Assembly: GCF_019649055.1 (NCBI RefSeq)
Contig: NW_026570266.1
Location: forward strand, 124,001 to 188,000
Direction: 5' to 3'
Length of the DNA: 64,000 nucleotides
Source of the DNA: Paramacrobiotus metropolitanus
Lineage: Eukaryota > Tardigrada > Eutardigrada > Parachela > Macrobiotidae
Position 1 is the first letter of the stretch; every line of letters starts with the position of its first letter. Below, in pieces: positions 25,825 through 37,246 of the stretch. The notes beneath the pieces were generated by a model. It did not search any database. It had not been told where the DNA came from and saw nothing but the letters and a program-made list of their open reading frames with translations. Position numbers and translations under genes: made by a program.

Positions 25825-26159
25825 GACGACTGGAAAGTGAGTGCCGCTGAATGTGATAGTATCTTTAAAAAGTTTTCTTCGTGACGCTTAACATCAGAAT
25901 GTTTAGACCTTGAAAAAACAGTTTATTAGTCACTGTTATTACAGCTGCAAAATTGTGCACAAGTTGTGTGTTAGCCTGCAAGCGCACACTCGCAGTGCAA
26001 GACAATTACATCGTCTGTCATTATGCGCACCTTGGTGCAGTGGCATTCCCTAAGCGGATCTTTCGACGCAGCCGGGGCTCGACTTCCCCATTGGTGCATT
26101 TTAATGATGTAAACTTTATGTGCAATATGTACGGAGACGAGCATCGCTCACAGAAATAC
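25825..26159. other. 5' flank of copy 6
   Basis: No gene. It probably contains the promoter of copy 6, bounded on the far side by the 3' end of a LINE. Confidence 0.5.
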
Positions 26160-27045
26160 ATTCAAATGAAAAACTTGTCCCAATTAGCACGAGAAGGGAC
26201 CGTACATAACACACTCATGGCATTCCCACGCATTATTTCCAAACTTAAACGCTGAAATAAAAAACAAGTAGAGCGGCTCTCGCCCGTCCTTAAAAATAAC
26301 TTCTTTCCAATCTCCTTTAGCGTAACAATGCCGGTCTCGCACCAAGTGCCAAAAGTCTCACATGCAAAGGGGACAAAAATGCAGCGATCAGTAAGCGACT
26401 TGTATTTTCCAATCTTCTCCCGGCAAGCCAGTTCGGCGGCGGCGCCAGCACACTTTGAAGTCGCATCAATGTATGAATCGCACATCGTGTCTCTGCACGT
26501 CACGTCCCACACTAACGGCTGTCCGCGGTACCATTTCCAACGTGGGGCTCCGTCCGGTCGTTTTCCGTTCTCTCGCAGAAAACCCACAGGCTCCGGATAC
26601 GACTCGATTCCAGCATTGCAGAGGGCTCGCAGTATGATGTTGTATAATGATGCTTCTCGGTTTCATTCGGATGGCGTCCTGCTCACAGATGCCTTGCGAA
26701 CAACCACAATAACTGCGGCATATCTGGTAGCGTGGTATCGGCCGCGCGGAAAAAAGGACACGCGCCGAAGTTACCTGGATCGCATGAAGATTTTAATTTA
26801 AACAGCAAGTGAATATGCAGCATTACATACGGCTCGAGGCCGGAATCTGGTATATGGCTCAACGCGTTACCTTCTGCGCATATCGGCAACCTCCTCGACG
26901 ATGACACGCTGAAAATCTTGGTAAGCCTTTGACTCGGCGCCAAAATTTGTGAACCGCTCAGCTGCACAAAGTGTTCTAAGCCGGTTGACTGCTACGCCCA
27001 TCACGGTCTGTCCTGTCCCTTTTCCGCTGGCAGGCATCCGCTGGT
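26160..27045 (-). mobile_element. LINE fragment (RT/endonuclease type) with inverted 5' part
   Basis: On the - strand, about 26650-26162 encodes a restriction-like endonuclease end: RPDG, then LVWDVTCRDT, FVPFACETFG and SLEIMRGNAMSVL. This matches the C-terminus of the LINE at 47.4-49.2 kb. On the + strand, about 26805-27045 encodes the preceding part of the same protein: RPESGIWLNALPSAHIGNLL with one stop and a frameshift, then the zinc knuckle and HHGLSCPFSAGRHP. The two parts meet at the same point of the protein but lie head to head. Both are decayed. Bases 26690-26800 between them are unassigned. Confidence 0.8.
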
Positions 27046-27235
27046 TTCTTTGGTTTCTTAGGTTATTCTTAGGTTTCTTAGGTTTCTTAAGTTTTTCCTT
27101 AGGTTTGTCAGCGTTTTCTTAGGTTAAGAAACCTAAGAAATTCAATATAAAATTCAGTTTTAGTGGTCAGAGTCTGAGTTTGAGCAGTCAGAGTCTCAGT
27201 CAGAGCTTGAGCGCGGGCACAGTAAGCGCGGGCCC
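27046..27235. repeat. Degenerate TTAGGTTTC/TCAGAGTCTGAG repeat tract
   Basis: About 100 bp of irregular TTCTTAGGTTT units are followed by CAGAGTCT/GAGTTTGAG stutters and two GCGCGGGC boxes. Similar AGACTCAG and GCGCGGGC words occur at 39.2-39.35 kb. It lies just past the LINE and downstream of copy 7. Confidence 0.6.
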
Positions 27236-28437
27236 AGTAAAGTGACAACCTTTATATCAATGCATGTAGAACCCGTCCAGCAGATGAAGAGCTAAGCGGC
27301 TTATTCTCGACACGTTCAGTTTCCGAAGGTCTACTGTATCCCAAGCCTGTGCGTTCTAGTCCACCCCCAAGCTGCAGAATCTGCAAAAGCGAACATTACA
27401 CTCGAAAGCGCATTCGCAGCGAGAAAGTCCGTACTACTAACAGTTTTAGAAACTTGCGAATCTCGGCCCACTGTGCGGGATACGTCAGCGTCTGCACCCA
27501 GTGCGCGTGGGCTTTATGAACTTATCTTAACCTGTTTACTAACAGCAGGGCAGTTGTCGTTGAGCGCGGCTAACAAGCGTCGGCATTGTTCAGTGGCCGT
27601 TTCTGTGGAGCGGAAACGAAGAAACGGAACAACCAAAGGCAGCCCCAGATCGGTTAACTGGAAAAACGTTTGCTGCGATCTTTCCGGCCAAGGCGATCCG
27701 TCCTGGTAGAACTGTGTATTCAGGAGTCGGCAGTTGCGGAGGGGATCGGACGCACCGTATTTCAGAAAAAGCAAGTTCTCGCACACTGTCATCAGTTCCG
27801 CCAGCACACCACATTCATAGTTTCCGTTCTGAGGATCTTCGTACAAGTGCAGAAAACGACGCCCTATACGGTTGTCGTTATCCCAATCGTTCTTAATAAT
27901 AATCCTATGCAGGTGAAATGTCTTGGCTTTCAGGATGTCGATAACCAGCAGCATTATTAATTGCGATAAGGCGACGTTGAATAATAAACCGTTATTATAA
28001 TTCCTTTCACTTCCCACGAACGCCACTGTTCGCGTATTCCGCAAATAGTACGATCGAGCACAGCCACCAGCTGGTAATCGAAATAAGAATTTTTCTCATT
28101 GTGAAATTCAGTGGCGTGTTTAGCACAGAATCCTGCCATCCGCGGAACGGGTGGAGATCAGTGATGATGCGTTCGCTAGCGGCACGGTCGCGAATAAGGT
28201 CATTCCAGAGCGTGCATACCCTATAGCAAATGCGACGAAATTATTAGAAGATGCCAAATCTTCGTAGCCGTCAAATGTTATCCTCTCGTATAATTCACTG
28301 GGGTCAGCAAAGCAGGTGACTTACCGGCTCATTCGTAACTGGGTAACACTATCCAGATTAAGAAGAATTCCAGCCGCAACCGGATGTGCCAGCTCGCTGA
28401 TGTACATCTCTTCGACATCTGTAAAGCAGTTAGTTTC

Positions 28438-29765
28438 TGTGATGTATGCATGTATGTAAAGAAGTACGTAAATAAGTATGACTTTAATAATACAGGTTGA
28501 CAGCAGCAAGCTCGCAGGATGACTAAATATGAAGGACGACAAGTGACAAACACGCAGTAACGGAGTTGCTAAGTACAACAGGAATAATACGTAAACGTAG
28601 ATTCACGAGAACACCACATTCGTCCCCACGTATCAAAGAAACATGATACGTAATGTAATCAGGAAATTGTAATTAGAAACTGTAATTGTACGTACACTGT
28701 ATGAAGGAACAGTACTAGCATGAACGAACGAAATTGTATGAATAACCAGGCAACCGTATAATTATTGTAAGTTAAGTAATCCACGTAAACAAACACTAAT
28801 ATAAAAACTGTACTTAAGTACTTCACTTCTGCAGTCCAACAGTCGAGTACGGCGCCGTTTGGATGGCACTGCAGGTTGCATTCTTGTACTGTACGTCAGG
28901 AACAGCGCTTCTCTAGCTGCTTCGCACCGGTATCCAAGGAAGCGGTAGTGTTGTACGGTACGTGCTACGTAGTACGTGGTAGGATAACAGGAAGGATGTG
29001 TACTGGAATTTGTACGTTGAACACATCGTACATACGGTGCTGTTGGTTGAGAATGGGGCTTGCTGCATGGAGCAAATGAACTGTGTCAGCCATGGCAACA
29101 TCTTCAAATTCCTCCCGCTGGCGGGAAGGACCAGGTATCCATATCGTCCAGTAATGGGCGAAGTGGAAAATTCCAACAAATCCACTGGCGCTGCACCGTG
29201 AAGGTCAGCTGGTAGCGGATATCGTAGTACATATGTTGCTGTACATGGCTACGGATCATCCTGTCGTCTTCTGAACTGTGTTCCAGGGCGGAACGCTAAA
29301 GTAGATGGTACAGCATTATGGTACCGAAACAGGAAGGAATCCAAATTTATCCAGCATTGTGGAGTAGAAAGGAAGCGAGCATCTGTCGCCTAAGCAGTAG
29401 TGGCAGGAGAAGCCAGGGATGGGGATGCATCAACAAACTCGTGGGCGGAGTCCTAGGCAGGATGTAGCAATCCTCTCCCCCACGATAGCATAAGAAGGGC
29501 GTAGCAAATTGGCGAAAAACAGTAGTAAATCAAAGCCGTAAGGAATACGGAGAAACCAGCATAAGTTCGAAACTTCACGCCAATTGTGATGTATGCATGT
29601 ATGTAAAGAAGTACGTAAATAAGTATGACTTTAATAATACAGGTTGACAGCAGCAAGCTCGCAGGATGACTAAATATGAAGGACGACAAGTGACAAACAC
29701 GCAGTAACGGAGTTGCTAAGTACAACAGGAATAATACGTAAAGGTAGATTCACGAGAACACCACA
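28438..29765 (-). mobile_element. Miniature LTR retrotransposon (TRIM-like), apparently whole, non-coding
   Basis: Two direct repeats of 181 bp (28438-28618 and 29585-29765) begin TG and end CA and differ at about one position. A 5-bp target duplication GTTTC flanks the element (28433-28437 and 29766-29770). On the - strand, TGGCGTGAAG lies two bases inside one repeat, resembling a primer-binding site, and a purine-rich GGGGACGAA abuts the other, so the element reads in the - direction. The 966-bp interior has no recognisable gene. It is young, judging from the repeat identity, and sits in intron 1 of copy 7 about 20 bp from the exon 2 acceptor. Confidence 0.9.
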
Positions 29766-30221
29766 GTTTCCAACAAATGTCATTGCGCCATCAGTGCCCA
29801 GCGGTCATCGGCACCACTATTACGAGGGAAAAAGAACTCCTGCAGTGGGCATCCCCGATGACATCACACAAATGACATCATAACACCACCCCTCATGCGT
29901 CGCCCCAAAATCCTACATGATTAACTGCTTATCGCACGACTTGAGTTTTGACTAGCTTTTAAATGCTCTGTAATTATCAAAACAAATCGAATTTGTTGAA
30001 TATGGAAATCAAGAAAATTTCCTTCCTTCAGAAATTCTTTCTTTTTTTGACTAAAGAAATTTCCTTCCTCTCTTATTTTTGCAGCTGAACAAAACATAAA
30101 AAATTAGCTTCTTAGATATTAGTATCAGCAGCAAACCTGTACTGGCCAGGGCTAAAAGAGGGAAGGAAGAAAGTATACCTTTACACGCTACCTGCTTATT
30201 CTGTTTTTACATGCACGATCT

Positions 30222-30287
30222 AACACTGCCACCAGCTGGTATTCGAAATAATAACTTTTCTCATTGTGAAATTCAGTGGCGGCGTAT
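30222..30287 (-). pseudogene. Orphan exon 3 shard of the F-box family
   Basis: The - strand reads EFHNEKSYYFEYQLVAVLDR, the block that follows the N-terminal third of exon 3, nearly identical to the copy 7 block near 28110-28050. Nothing before or after it belongs to the family. It lies inside intron 1 of copy 7 in the same orientation. Confidence 0.8.
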
Positions 30288-31930
30288 TCACACTTTTTTT
30301 TGTTTTACACGAATTTCTTTATATTTGGTCAAATTTTTCTGATTTCAACCTAACAAACGTATGCCTTTCAACCTAACAAACGTATGCCTAGAGATGCCAC
30401 CCTGAGATGTTCGCAATTAGTCAATTTCTTCGTACATGCCTATATTAAAAATCATTAGGAAAAATTCTCTGTGTACGTGTATGCAACGTATTCATAAATC
30501 ATATTAATGCAGCAGCCAGCAGTACAAGGCGGCTACCCCCGTCGGGTGTGAAGACGTCAAGCAAGGATTTCTGACGGAAAACTAAGATTGTTTTTTCAAA
30601 GATCATTTTCGGCTTGGAGTGTATGGTTTTTTATCGGTAGAGTATCTCTTAAGGCGAGACTATTAGCTCACCATGCTGATACGTAGCCAACAAATAGTTG
30701 CTAGCAATGTCGCTGTTTACTTGTTGACTCGGTTGTTCGGCAACGCAAATTTGACGTGCTTCCTGCAGGGCATCATCATTCCAGTACATTTTGCGCCCTG
30801 AACCGTCTCCATGCACTTCCGCACAAATGAAAGTGACCGTGTCGTATTCCACTCGCAGAAACACGCGGCAACCCGCTTCCAATGTATAGCTCACAGTATT
30901 CTCCTGCCCGTGCATGTTTTCACAGCAAAAAGCAAAAGTGTCCGCGGTGACATAACGTTTCTGAAATTTACAATCCGGTCCGCATAAGAGGTCGCCGGCA
31001 CCTAAAGCCAATCGACATGTTCGAGATAGGTACTTTGGCATGTTAGTCGCATCCCACAGCAACTGCGCTCGGCCAAATTGAAGGACGTGCTTCCGGTACA
31101 TGAGTCCGCTTACTCGGCCCATGAGACTGGGTTCCCCGTCCGGCGCCGGCAGTCGCTCGGTTAACTGGTTTTTGTGCACGATGCATCTACTTCTCGAACA
31201 GGTCTCCCCAGTTTGATTTAGACGGGCAAAGCAAAACATTTGGAATTCCTGACTGATAACGGTGGCCGGCTGGAAAACCATCTAAAATCGTCGGTAGCCC
31301 GCAGTGCCACCTGCACAGTCAGGTACTTGTATGACGATAGCTTAGCACGTAGGTAATGGTGCGGCCAGACATGGCTGCCGTGGATCCATTGCGCGTTGAC
31401 TGCTGCACAATCGAAATCAACGAAGAAGTTTTCGCCATCCATATCCTGAACATACCCGAGCCACCATTGGTCATTTTCCCGCTGCACCATAACCGTGTTG
31501 CCGTAGTTAACTTCTCGTGCACCCGACTTGTACTGCCGGAAATAGCGTAAGGTCGCGTTCATGGTGACTCGAAATTTGAAATGCTGAGCTAACGCTGGTT
31601 ATCGGGTTAAAGACAAACCGGTGATATACCACTCGTACTTCAAGTATAATTTAAGCAATTACTCAAAGAATCCTTAACCTAATCGCCGTAATGCAAGCTT
31701 TCTGGTTTTGTTACATCGCACTGGATGGGGCTCGTATATCCCGAAAAGCAATCAGAAAAGATCGATGTTTGCAACTTGCAAGCGAGTGCGAGCGCTATAG
31801 CATATCTTAGTCTATCATAAGCCTAATCCTATGCACGAACGGCAAATCGGCAACGATCCTATGCCGCGAACAATCTGCAACTCCATTGGATTAGTGCAGA
31901 TAATCTACATAGTGAGACCCTGCTAAACGG

Positions 31931-31993
31931 TTCGATATCCACCACGCTGTCGAAAGAATATTATTATTCTTTTGACTGCGTGGTGGATATCGA
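31931..31993. repeat. Hairpin upstream of copy 7
   Basis: TTCGATATCCACCACGC and GCGTGGTGGATATCGAA are exact complements around an AT-rich, largely self-complementary loop. Confidence 0.85.
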
Positions 31994-31996
31994 AAT

Positions 31997-32047
31997 AGAA
32001 AACACTTCGTGGCTCGTGCTAATCATATTAAGCACAAAGTGTTTTCT
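31997..32047. repeat. Second hairpin, directly adjacent
   Basis: AGAAAACACTT near the left and AAGTGTTTTCT at the right pair, with an inner CGTGCT/AGCACA-like match. It lies four bases from the preceding hairpin. Confidence 0.75.
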
Positions 32048-32293
32048 GTTTCAAAAGCTTTAGCATAAAATAGAGTTCACAAGTGTGATTTCTCACCCAT
32101 AACTTTTAGAATATATGGACAGCGTTTGTTTTTGTACTTCATGGATCAAGGGAATATTACAAATTTAGATCATCGCACAAAATAGTAAACTGCCATTGAA
32201 CAAATTATAATTCAGTTTAATTTTTTCGAACTTCATACACCTAATCGTTAACAATAAGTAATAATTACACGTAAAAGTTTTAAACAACCATTA

Positions 32294-33042
32294 TCACGAT
32301 TTATAGCATCCGTCCAGAAGATGCAAGGCTAAGCGGCTTAGCCTTGAAAAGTCCAGATATTTAAGGTCCACTTCATCCCACGGCTGCGCTTTCTCTTCCC
32401 CATAAAAACTGCTGAACCTGCAAAATTAAACACTACTCAACTGAGCGGTCTCTCAACAAATTGAACCAGCGATACTAACAGTTTTAGGAACAGGCGAATG
32501 CCGGTCCACTGCGCGGGGTAAACCAGCGTCTGCACCCAGTTCGCATGCGCCCTTTTAACCTTGTCGCCAACCTGTTGACTAATTGCTGGACAGTTGTCGT
32601 TGACCGCGGCTAAGAAGTGTCGATACTGTTCAGCGGCCGTCTCTGTGGAACGGAAACGTAGGAACGGAACAGTGACATGCAGTCGCTGGTCTACTTGATA
32701 CGGTCGCTGCGTCTCGACTTTTTCCGGCCAAGGTGATGCGACGTGATAGAACAGTTTATCCAGTAAGGGAAAAATGCCAGTAGGATCTGACGCACCGTAT
32801 GTCAAGAGCACCAAGTTCTCGCACACTGTCATTAGCTGTGATAGCGTACGGCAAACAAAATTCCCGTCCTGCTCATCTCTGTGCAGACCCAGGAACTGAC
32901 GCCGCGGAAGATTATCGTTATCCCAGCCGTTCTTAGTAATTATCATGTTCAGGCGAGTTTCCTTGGCTTTCAGTACGTTGTGCACCAGCAGAAGCAGTGA
33001 CGTTAAAGAATTGCTGAAGAGGGAACTATCAAAAAGCCACAC
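32294..33042 (-). pseudogene. Family copy 8: 5'-truncated (exon 3 part and exon 4)
   Basis: Only the last three quarters of exon 3 (about 33042-32480) and exon 4 (32417-32294) remain. Exon 3 is open from FSNSLTSLLLLVHNVLKAKE through STETAAEQYRHFLAAVNDNC to GIRLFLKL. Its donor, GTTAGT, is the same unusual one as in copy 7. Exon 4 is intact and ends DGCYKS. Exons 1 and 2 are absent, and the break at about 33042 abuts one end of a foldback repeat. The surviving part has no lesion, so the loss may be fairly recent. Confidence 0.85.
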
Positions 33043-33141
33043 AAAAAGTGTTTGGAAGTGCGCGGAAGCAAATATCTATACTTCTACTCCGCGGCAATGT
33101 ACACGAATTTAGTACTACGTACCGGGCCAAATCCGTTAGCT
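33043..33141. repeat. Single end of the GGCCCGGTACATAG foldback family
   Basis: AATGTACACGAATTTAGTAC followed by TACGTACCGGGCCAAATCC matches the right end of the 60.35-60.98 kb foldback. No partner arm is nearby. It begins where copy 8 is cut off. Confidence 0.75.
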
Positions 33142-33825
33142 GCAATTCTCGGCTAATGACTGCCAAGCAGTCGCTCAAATGTGCAGATGTAAGCTTGCTG
33201 CCCCTTAGATCAGCCCCAAACACGTAATTCCGCCTTTCTGGAACATAATTTTCCACAGAAGAAAAAATTAAAAGTATCGCAACTCTGTAAATTTTTAACT
33301 TTAACAGCAATTCAGTACAAATGGCAACCACCCGTGGAAGCGTGGCAACTTTAAGCGGGTCAAACCACTGCGAATGACAGCTCCTTGGGAAACAGTTTTT
33401 AAGCAGTTTTCATGCTTGAAGACCTTGTTTATGTGTTCTTGCTCAATCACCTGTTCTTGATGCCAAATACTGATTACAAAATTTGTAAATTCGTTCAAGA
33501 CCACGGAATAACACGTGGTCATGATTCCAGAAGAACAAAGTTTTCCCGACTCTAACTTGTAAGTCGGTCAATTCGTTTTGGCCGTCGAGACAGTGGTGGG
33601 GTGGTAGGTTTTGCAGTGATGGATTTTTAGCTGTTCCCATAGGCTTTCCATGTCAAAGTTTTTGCAAGTTTTCTTTCAAACTTTTGTTTTTTCCTTAAAT
33701 TTGACTTTTATTGGCAAATCTGTACGTTAAAGGCTATCGAACGGCATTGGAGTTTGGATGAGTCGATGACATCGATGACACACACGGAATTTTGTTAAGG
33801 CTTATCCTTTTATTTATGGTCACTT
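33142..33825. other. Gene-free stretch
   Basis: Short - strand ORFs (33522-33301, 33640-33443) resemble nothing I recognise. They may belong to a decayed element. Confidence 0.4.
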
Positions 33826-35174
33826 CTATGCGCCAGGAAATTTCCTGGCGCATAGCCAATCTGCTGTGCGCCAGGAAAATTCTTGGCGCATAGTCGTTTT
33901 GCTATGCGCCCGGAAATTCGCCGCCAAATAAAAATTTATTGTTCTAAGTTATTAATAACCTAATACTGTGACTTTGTGAAAGTACTTTCTGCAGCATAAA
34001 AATACATGAGATTCATTACAAAAGGTACAAACTACCCTTTCGAATAAGTCAATTTTTACGTAAAATTATGAACTGGAAACCAGTAATACTTGTGATGGGC
34101 GATGGGCGTTACACCTAAGGAAGCATTTGCGTCTGCTCGAAAACAGCACGACAAATAGAAGCGAGCGTTTTTTTGCCATGGTAAAAGCGGAAATGAGAGG
34201 ATAAGGCCTGCGAACACCTAAGAAAATGCACCCGCGGGAATGCATTGATGTTGTTATGGCCGCGTTGGGAAGTAAAACAGCTCCGTACAGTTTTGCCGAA
34301 TTCTCAAATTAAGCAAAAAAGAAGGGCATGTACGATTTCCCGGCAGCCGAACGGAATAAGTAGCAACGGTCTTACCGGCATGTTAGTACCTGGGTGTGTT
34401 GTGAAGTGCAACCGACCGTACCAGGTTATTCAACAAGCACGATCGGACTTGCGAAAAGGTCTATAACTCTTATCCAGCCTCTTTGTGATCCCACCGGCTG
34501 TCATCTTGTGACTTTAAAAGCTTCTTGGCTCCCTACTCAACCCAAAAATCTCAGTACTATGTACCCTTGTATGGAAACCGACGGACTGTATTAAGATGTA
34601 AACATGGATACAATGCAGTCAAGGAAATTAAATTCACAGTGAGTGTCTTCCCGTCCCGCAACAAGGGATTGGTTAGAATAATTGTGGGATATTTGCAGCA
34701 CCGTTTTGAGTCGACCTTGTCCTTTCAAAAAACGCAATATCGAAAGCGCCAATTATGCCGAAAAGTCCACATTTCGAGACTGACTAAACGAAATTTTTGA
34801 AAACGGAAGCGTTGAAGAAGCCGCCAAGAAAAGGAGGCGTCAATAATCACGCAAAGCCCGAGCCGCAAAAAAGTTCGGTGTGTGTTACCGCAAAAAAAGA
34901 TCGATGATATTCGAAAGCGCAGAAACGTCCCGGAGAAAGCCGTCTTGACGAAAAGAACGGTGTGCTCACTGTGCCAGTGATAAAGAAACCGTGCCAGTGA
35001 TAAAGAAGTGACAGTGGTAAAGAAACAGGCTGTAATCGTAATCAGACGTGTGGGTTATGATTAGACTTCGTAAAGTGATATTAACAACTTGAAAATACTC
35101 AAATTTTAAGTTTGCGAGAAATTTCCTGGCGCACAGCAAATTGACTATGCGCCAGGAATTTTCCTGGCGCATAG
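33826..35174. mobile_element. TIR element with phased 30-bp palindromes at its ends
   Basis: The left end has a perfect 30-bp palindrome (33826-33855, half-site CTATGCGCCAGGAAA), an 8-bp spacer, a second near-perfect palindrome (33864-33893), another 8-bp spacer and a half-site (33902-33918). The right end mirrors this with a 30-bp palindrome (35145-35174), an 8-bp spacer and a further site (about 35117-35136). The interior of about 1.2 kb has no intact ORF. A basic stretch near 34790-34900 on the + strand (EEAAKKRRRQ, RKARAAKKFGV) may be decayed coding sequence. The superfamily is unknown. Confidence 0.7.
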
Positions 35175-37045
35175 CACTTTCGTTTATTTATATAGATTCG
35201 TCGAGTAAAAGTACGAGTAATTACCCGTGCACTTAGTGTGCTATGAATATCGTTAGAAAAAATAACCTAGAGTACGTATTTAAGAAATGCGCTTTGATGT
35301 GCTGAATCATGCAGAGCAGAAAAAAACTGAAGTTTGAACGTCGTGAGAAACCAGATGTTGCATGCCATTGATGCATCGCATATTTCCATCGAGTGGGCTA
35401 TTTGAAAAGCGCCAAAAAAATGAAAGATTACTGCTCTTTACCGTTTAATCGTTGAGCTTTAAGGCCATGGCTAGTTCGGCTTTATTCCTAATAGGCCATT
35501 TTGCAAAAGAAAGGCGCTTTACAGATTGAAGACTGCTCTATCCGATGGTAAAAACATTGAAGTGATAAAATTCCAGGGTTTTGAAATATAAATTTTTTAA
35601 GTTAGCTGCCTAAACTGAGTAACGATGCTACCAGTGACTGGCCCGGCTCACCATTACGAACGAATATGCAAGTTAGCGCATCTGCGATGAAATCAATGGA
35701 GAGCACAGAATCGGGATACGCATCTTTTGTTCTACTGCCAGCCATAAAACAGAGCACTGGTCAGCGGAATCAAAGCAAACACCGAAAGACAATAGATTTT
35801 GATCACACTCAAGTGTGGTAAGAAGCGGGCAAGGGCTGTCTGGATAGTCACTATGGTTTGATATGTGTGGTGGGCTGAAACAGTCAACATGCCCACGAGT
35901 GATGTAAACTTGCATGAACTTTCAAAGGCTACCGTTCAAAATGCACCAGATAAAGTTTGAAGACTAACTCCTAATTCAGGCGATCTAACATGATTTTGAA
36001 ACTTAATGCACAGGGTGTAGAAATACCTTAAAAGTATAATTGCGAGAGCGATTCTGAAAAAAAATTGTTTTAACTCAGGTTATTTACGAAAATCGAAAAC
36101 CTAAATGTGTTTTTTTAAGTTTGTGAAGTTTAAAAATTTTTTTTCAAAAAAAGCCCTCGCAAGGTGCAGGAGGACTATGTTTACGATTTTCTGGGTGGTC
36201 TATCTAAAATTCTGTATGGTTGCCTGAAGACTAGTTAATTTTTGAGCGTGATTTATTCAATTCACATTTTAAACTGAGTGTTTAAAGCCGATCTTTCCGG
36301 TTTAAAGTAGTGAATTTTTCTCAATTTAAATTGGATATAACGAAGTATCAAGAAAGAAAATATGATTTCAAAAAACTTAAAAAACCGACCTTCTTCATCT
36401 GAATAAAGCCAAACTAGCCATGGCCTTAAATGCAATCGGTACATTTTCAAATTATTGTGAGTTATTACCGTGAAATGTTACCGGTCCCAGTTAAATCCAT
36501 CATACGAGTATTTACTAAGCTCACGGCTTATTTTAATTTATTAGATACACCGTTCTACAGTTAATTAGACAAATGCTGATACTAAAGAATTAATTAGCTA
36601 ACTGGTAATTATTTTTGCCCCTATCATGTACCGGACTTACCGGTGACACCACTTCCCTCAAGGTGACCACTCCGTAAACTTTTGAATTACTTCCGCGCTT
36701 TGAATCCTTAATATTATAACGTAAACTAAAATGAATAAACGTATGCGTACATTTTTATAATTATTTCTAATTGTTTAAAAACAGTGTTTACGTGAAACTA
36801 CAAATCTGTGTGTTTCGGGAGAGTGGCTCATGAAACACGGCATGTGGCACACGTGTGTGCATGACCATGTCGTTTCATTCAAATCACTTTCGCGCCGACT
36901 GATAACATCTGGGCAGTAACACCCTTATCTGGTGCACCATAACAGCTGTCTTGAAATAGAACATATTTCTTTCAGACACCACAAAAACGGATCTCTGCTG
37001 ACAAACATTTGTCGGCAAAGGGCTTCTACATTCCTGCTCTTTAAA
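35175..37045. other. Gene-free AT-rich stretch with one long-range inverted repeat
   Basis: TTTAAGGCCATGGCTAGTTC near 35460 faces its complement, AACTAGCCATGGCCTTAAA, near 36412-36432, hinting at a decayed TIR element of about 1 kb. No gene was found. Confidence 0.45.
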
Positions 37046-37246
37046 TATAGGGGGAACTCAACTGCTGAGGCCAGCACTCCCTGTACTTGCTGCCGTCAGC
37101 CGGCTGAAGTTTTACGTTGTGGCTAAACATGGTGCTTATGTACCGCGCCTGATTTAACCGTATGTACTCCCGTAACGTCACACTCCAGGCGGGCGACGGC
37201 ATCAAGTACAAGGAGTGCTGGCCTAAACAGTTAAATTCCCCCTATA
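37046..37246. mobile_element. MITE, family 'TATAGGGGG', copy a
   Basis: Its ends, TATAGGGGGAA and TTCCCCCTATA, are complementary, and inner arms with GCCAGCACTCC/GGAGTGCTGGC and CCGTCAGCC/GGCGACGGC continue the foldback. A second copy lies at 53120-53321. No ORF. Confidence 0.8.

Larger units (their letters stand above)
27257..31562 (-). pseudogene. Family copy 7: four exons present, several lesions
   Basis: Exon 1 (31562-30672) starts at the family ATG and has a full Cys/His cluster and second barrel, but lost one base near 31285 (just before MVFQPATV). Adding that base restores the normal phase-1 exon end. Exon 2 (28418-28325) is a good F-box (EEMYISELAHPVAAGILLNL) with donor GTAAGT. Exon 3 (28220 to about 27445) changes frame at least three times, with recognisable blocks YFDYQLVAVLDRTI, RNTRTVAFVGSERN and WVQTLTYPAQW. 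Its donor is GTTAGT. Exon 4 (27380-27257) has an in-frame TAG and ends in a DGFYMH variant. Intron 1 is 2.2 kb and contains a miniature LTR element and a stray exon 3 shard. The gene is dead or dying. Confidence 0.85.
31563..32293. other. Intergenic region between copies 7 and 8
   Basis: Contains the 5' flank of copy 7 and two adjacent hairpins (listed separately). No gene was found. Confidence 0.5.

Noticed and set aside
26328-26801. 157-codon + strand ORF
   Set aside because: It is antisense to the LINE endonuclease segment, which explains it.
27046-27150. TTAGG-containing tract as a telomere-like repeat
   Set aside because: Units are irregular (TTCTTAGGTTT) and mixed with other repeats. 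It is not a (TTAGG)n array.
34245-34800. ORFs inside the palindrome-flanked element as a transposase
   Set aside because: Three short overlapping frames without any recognisable motif, too weak to name.
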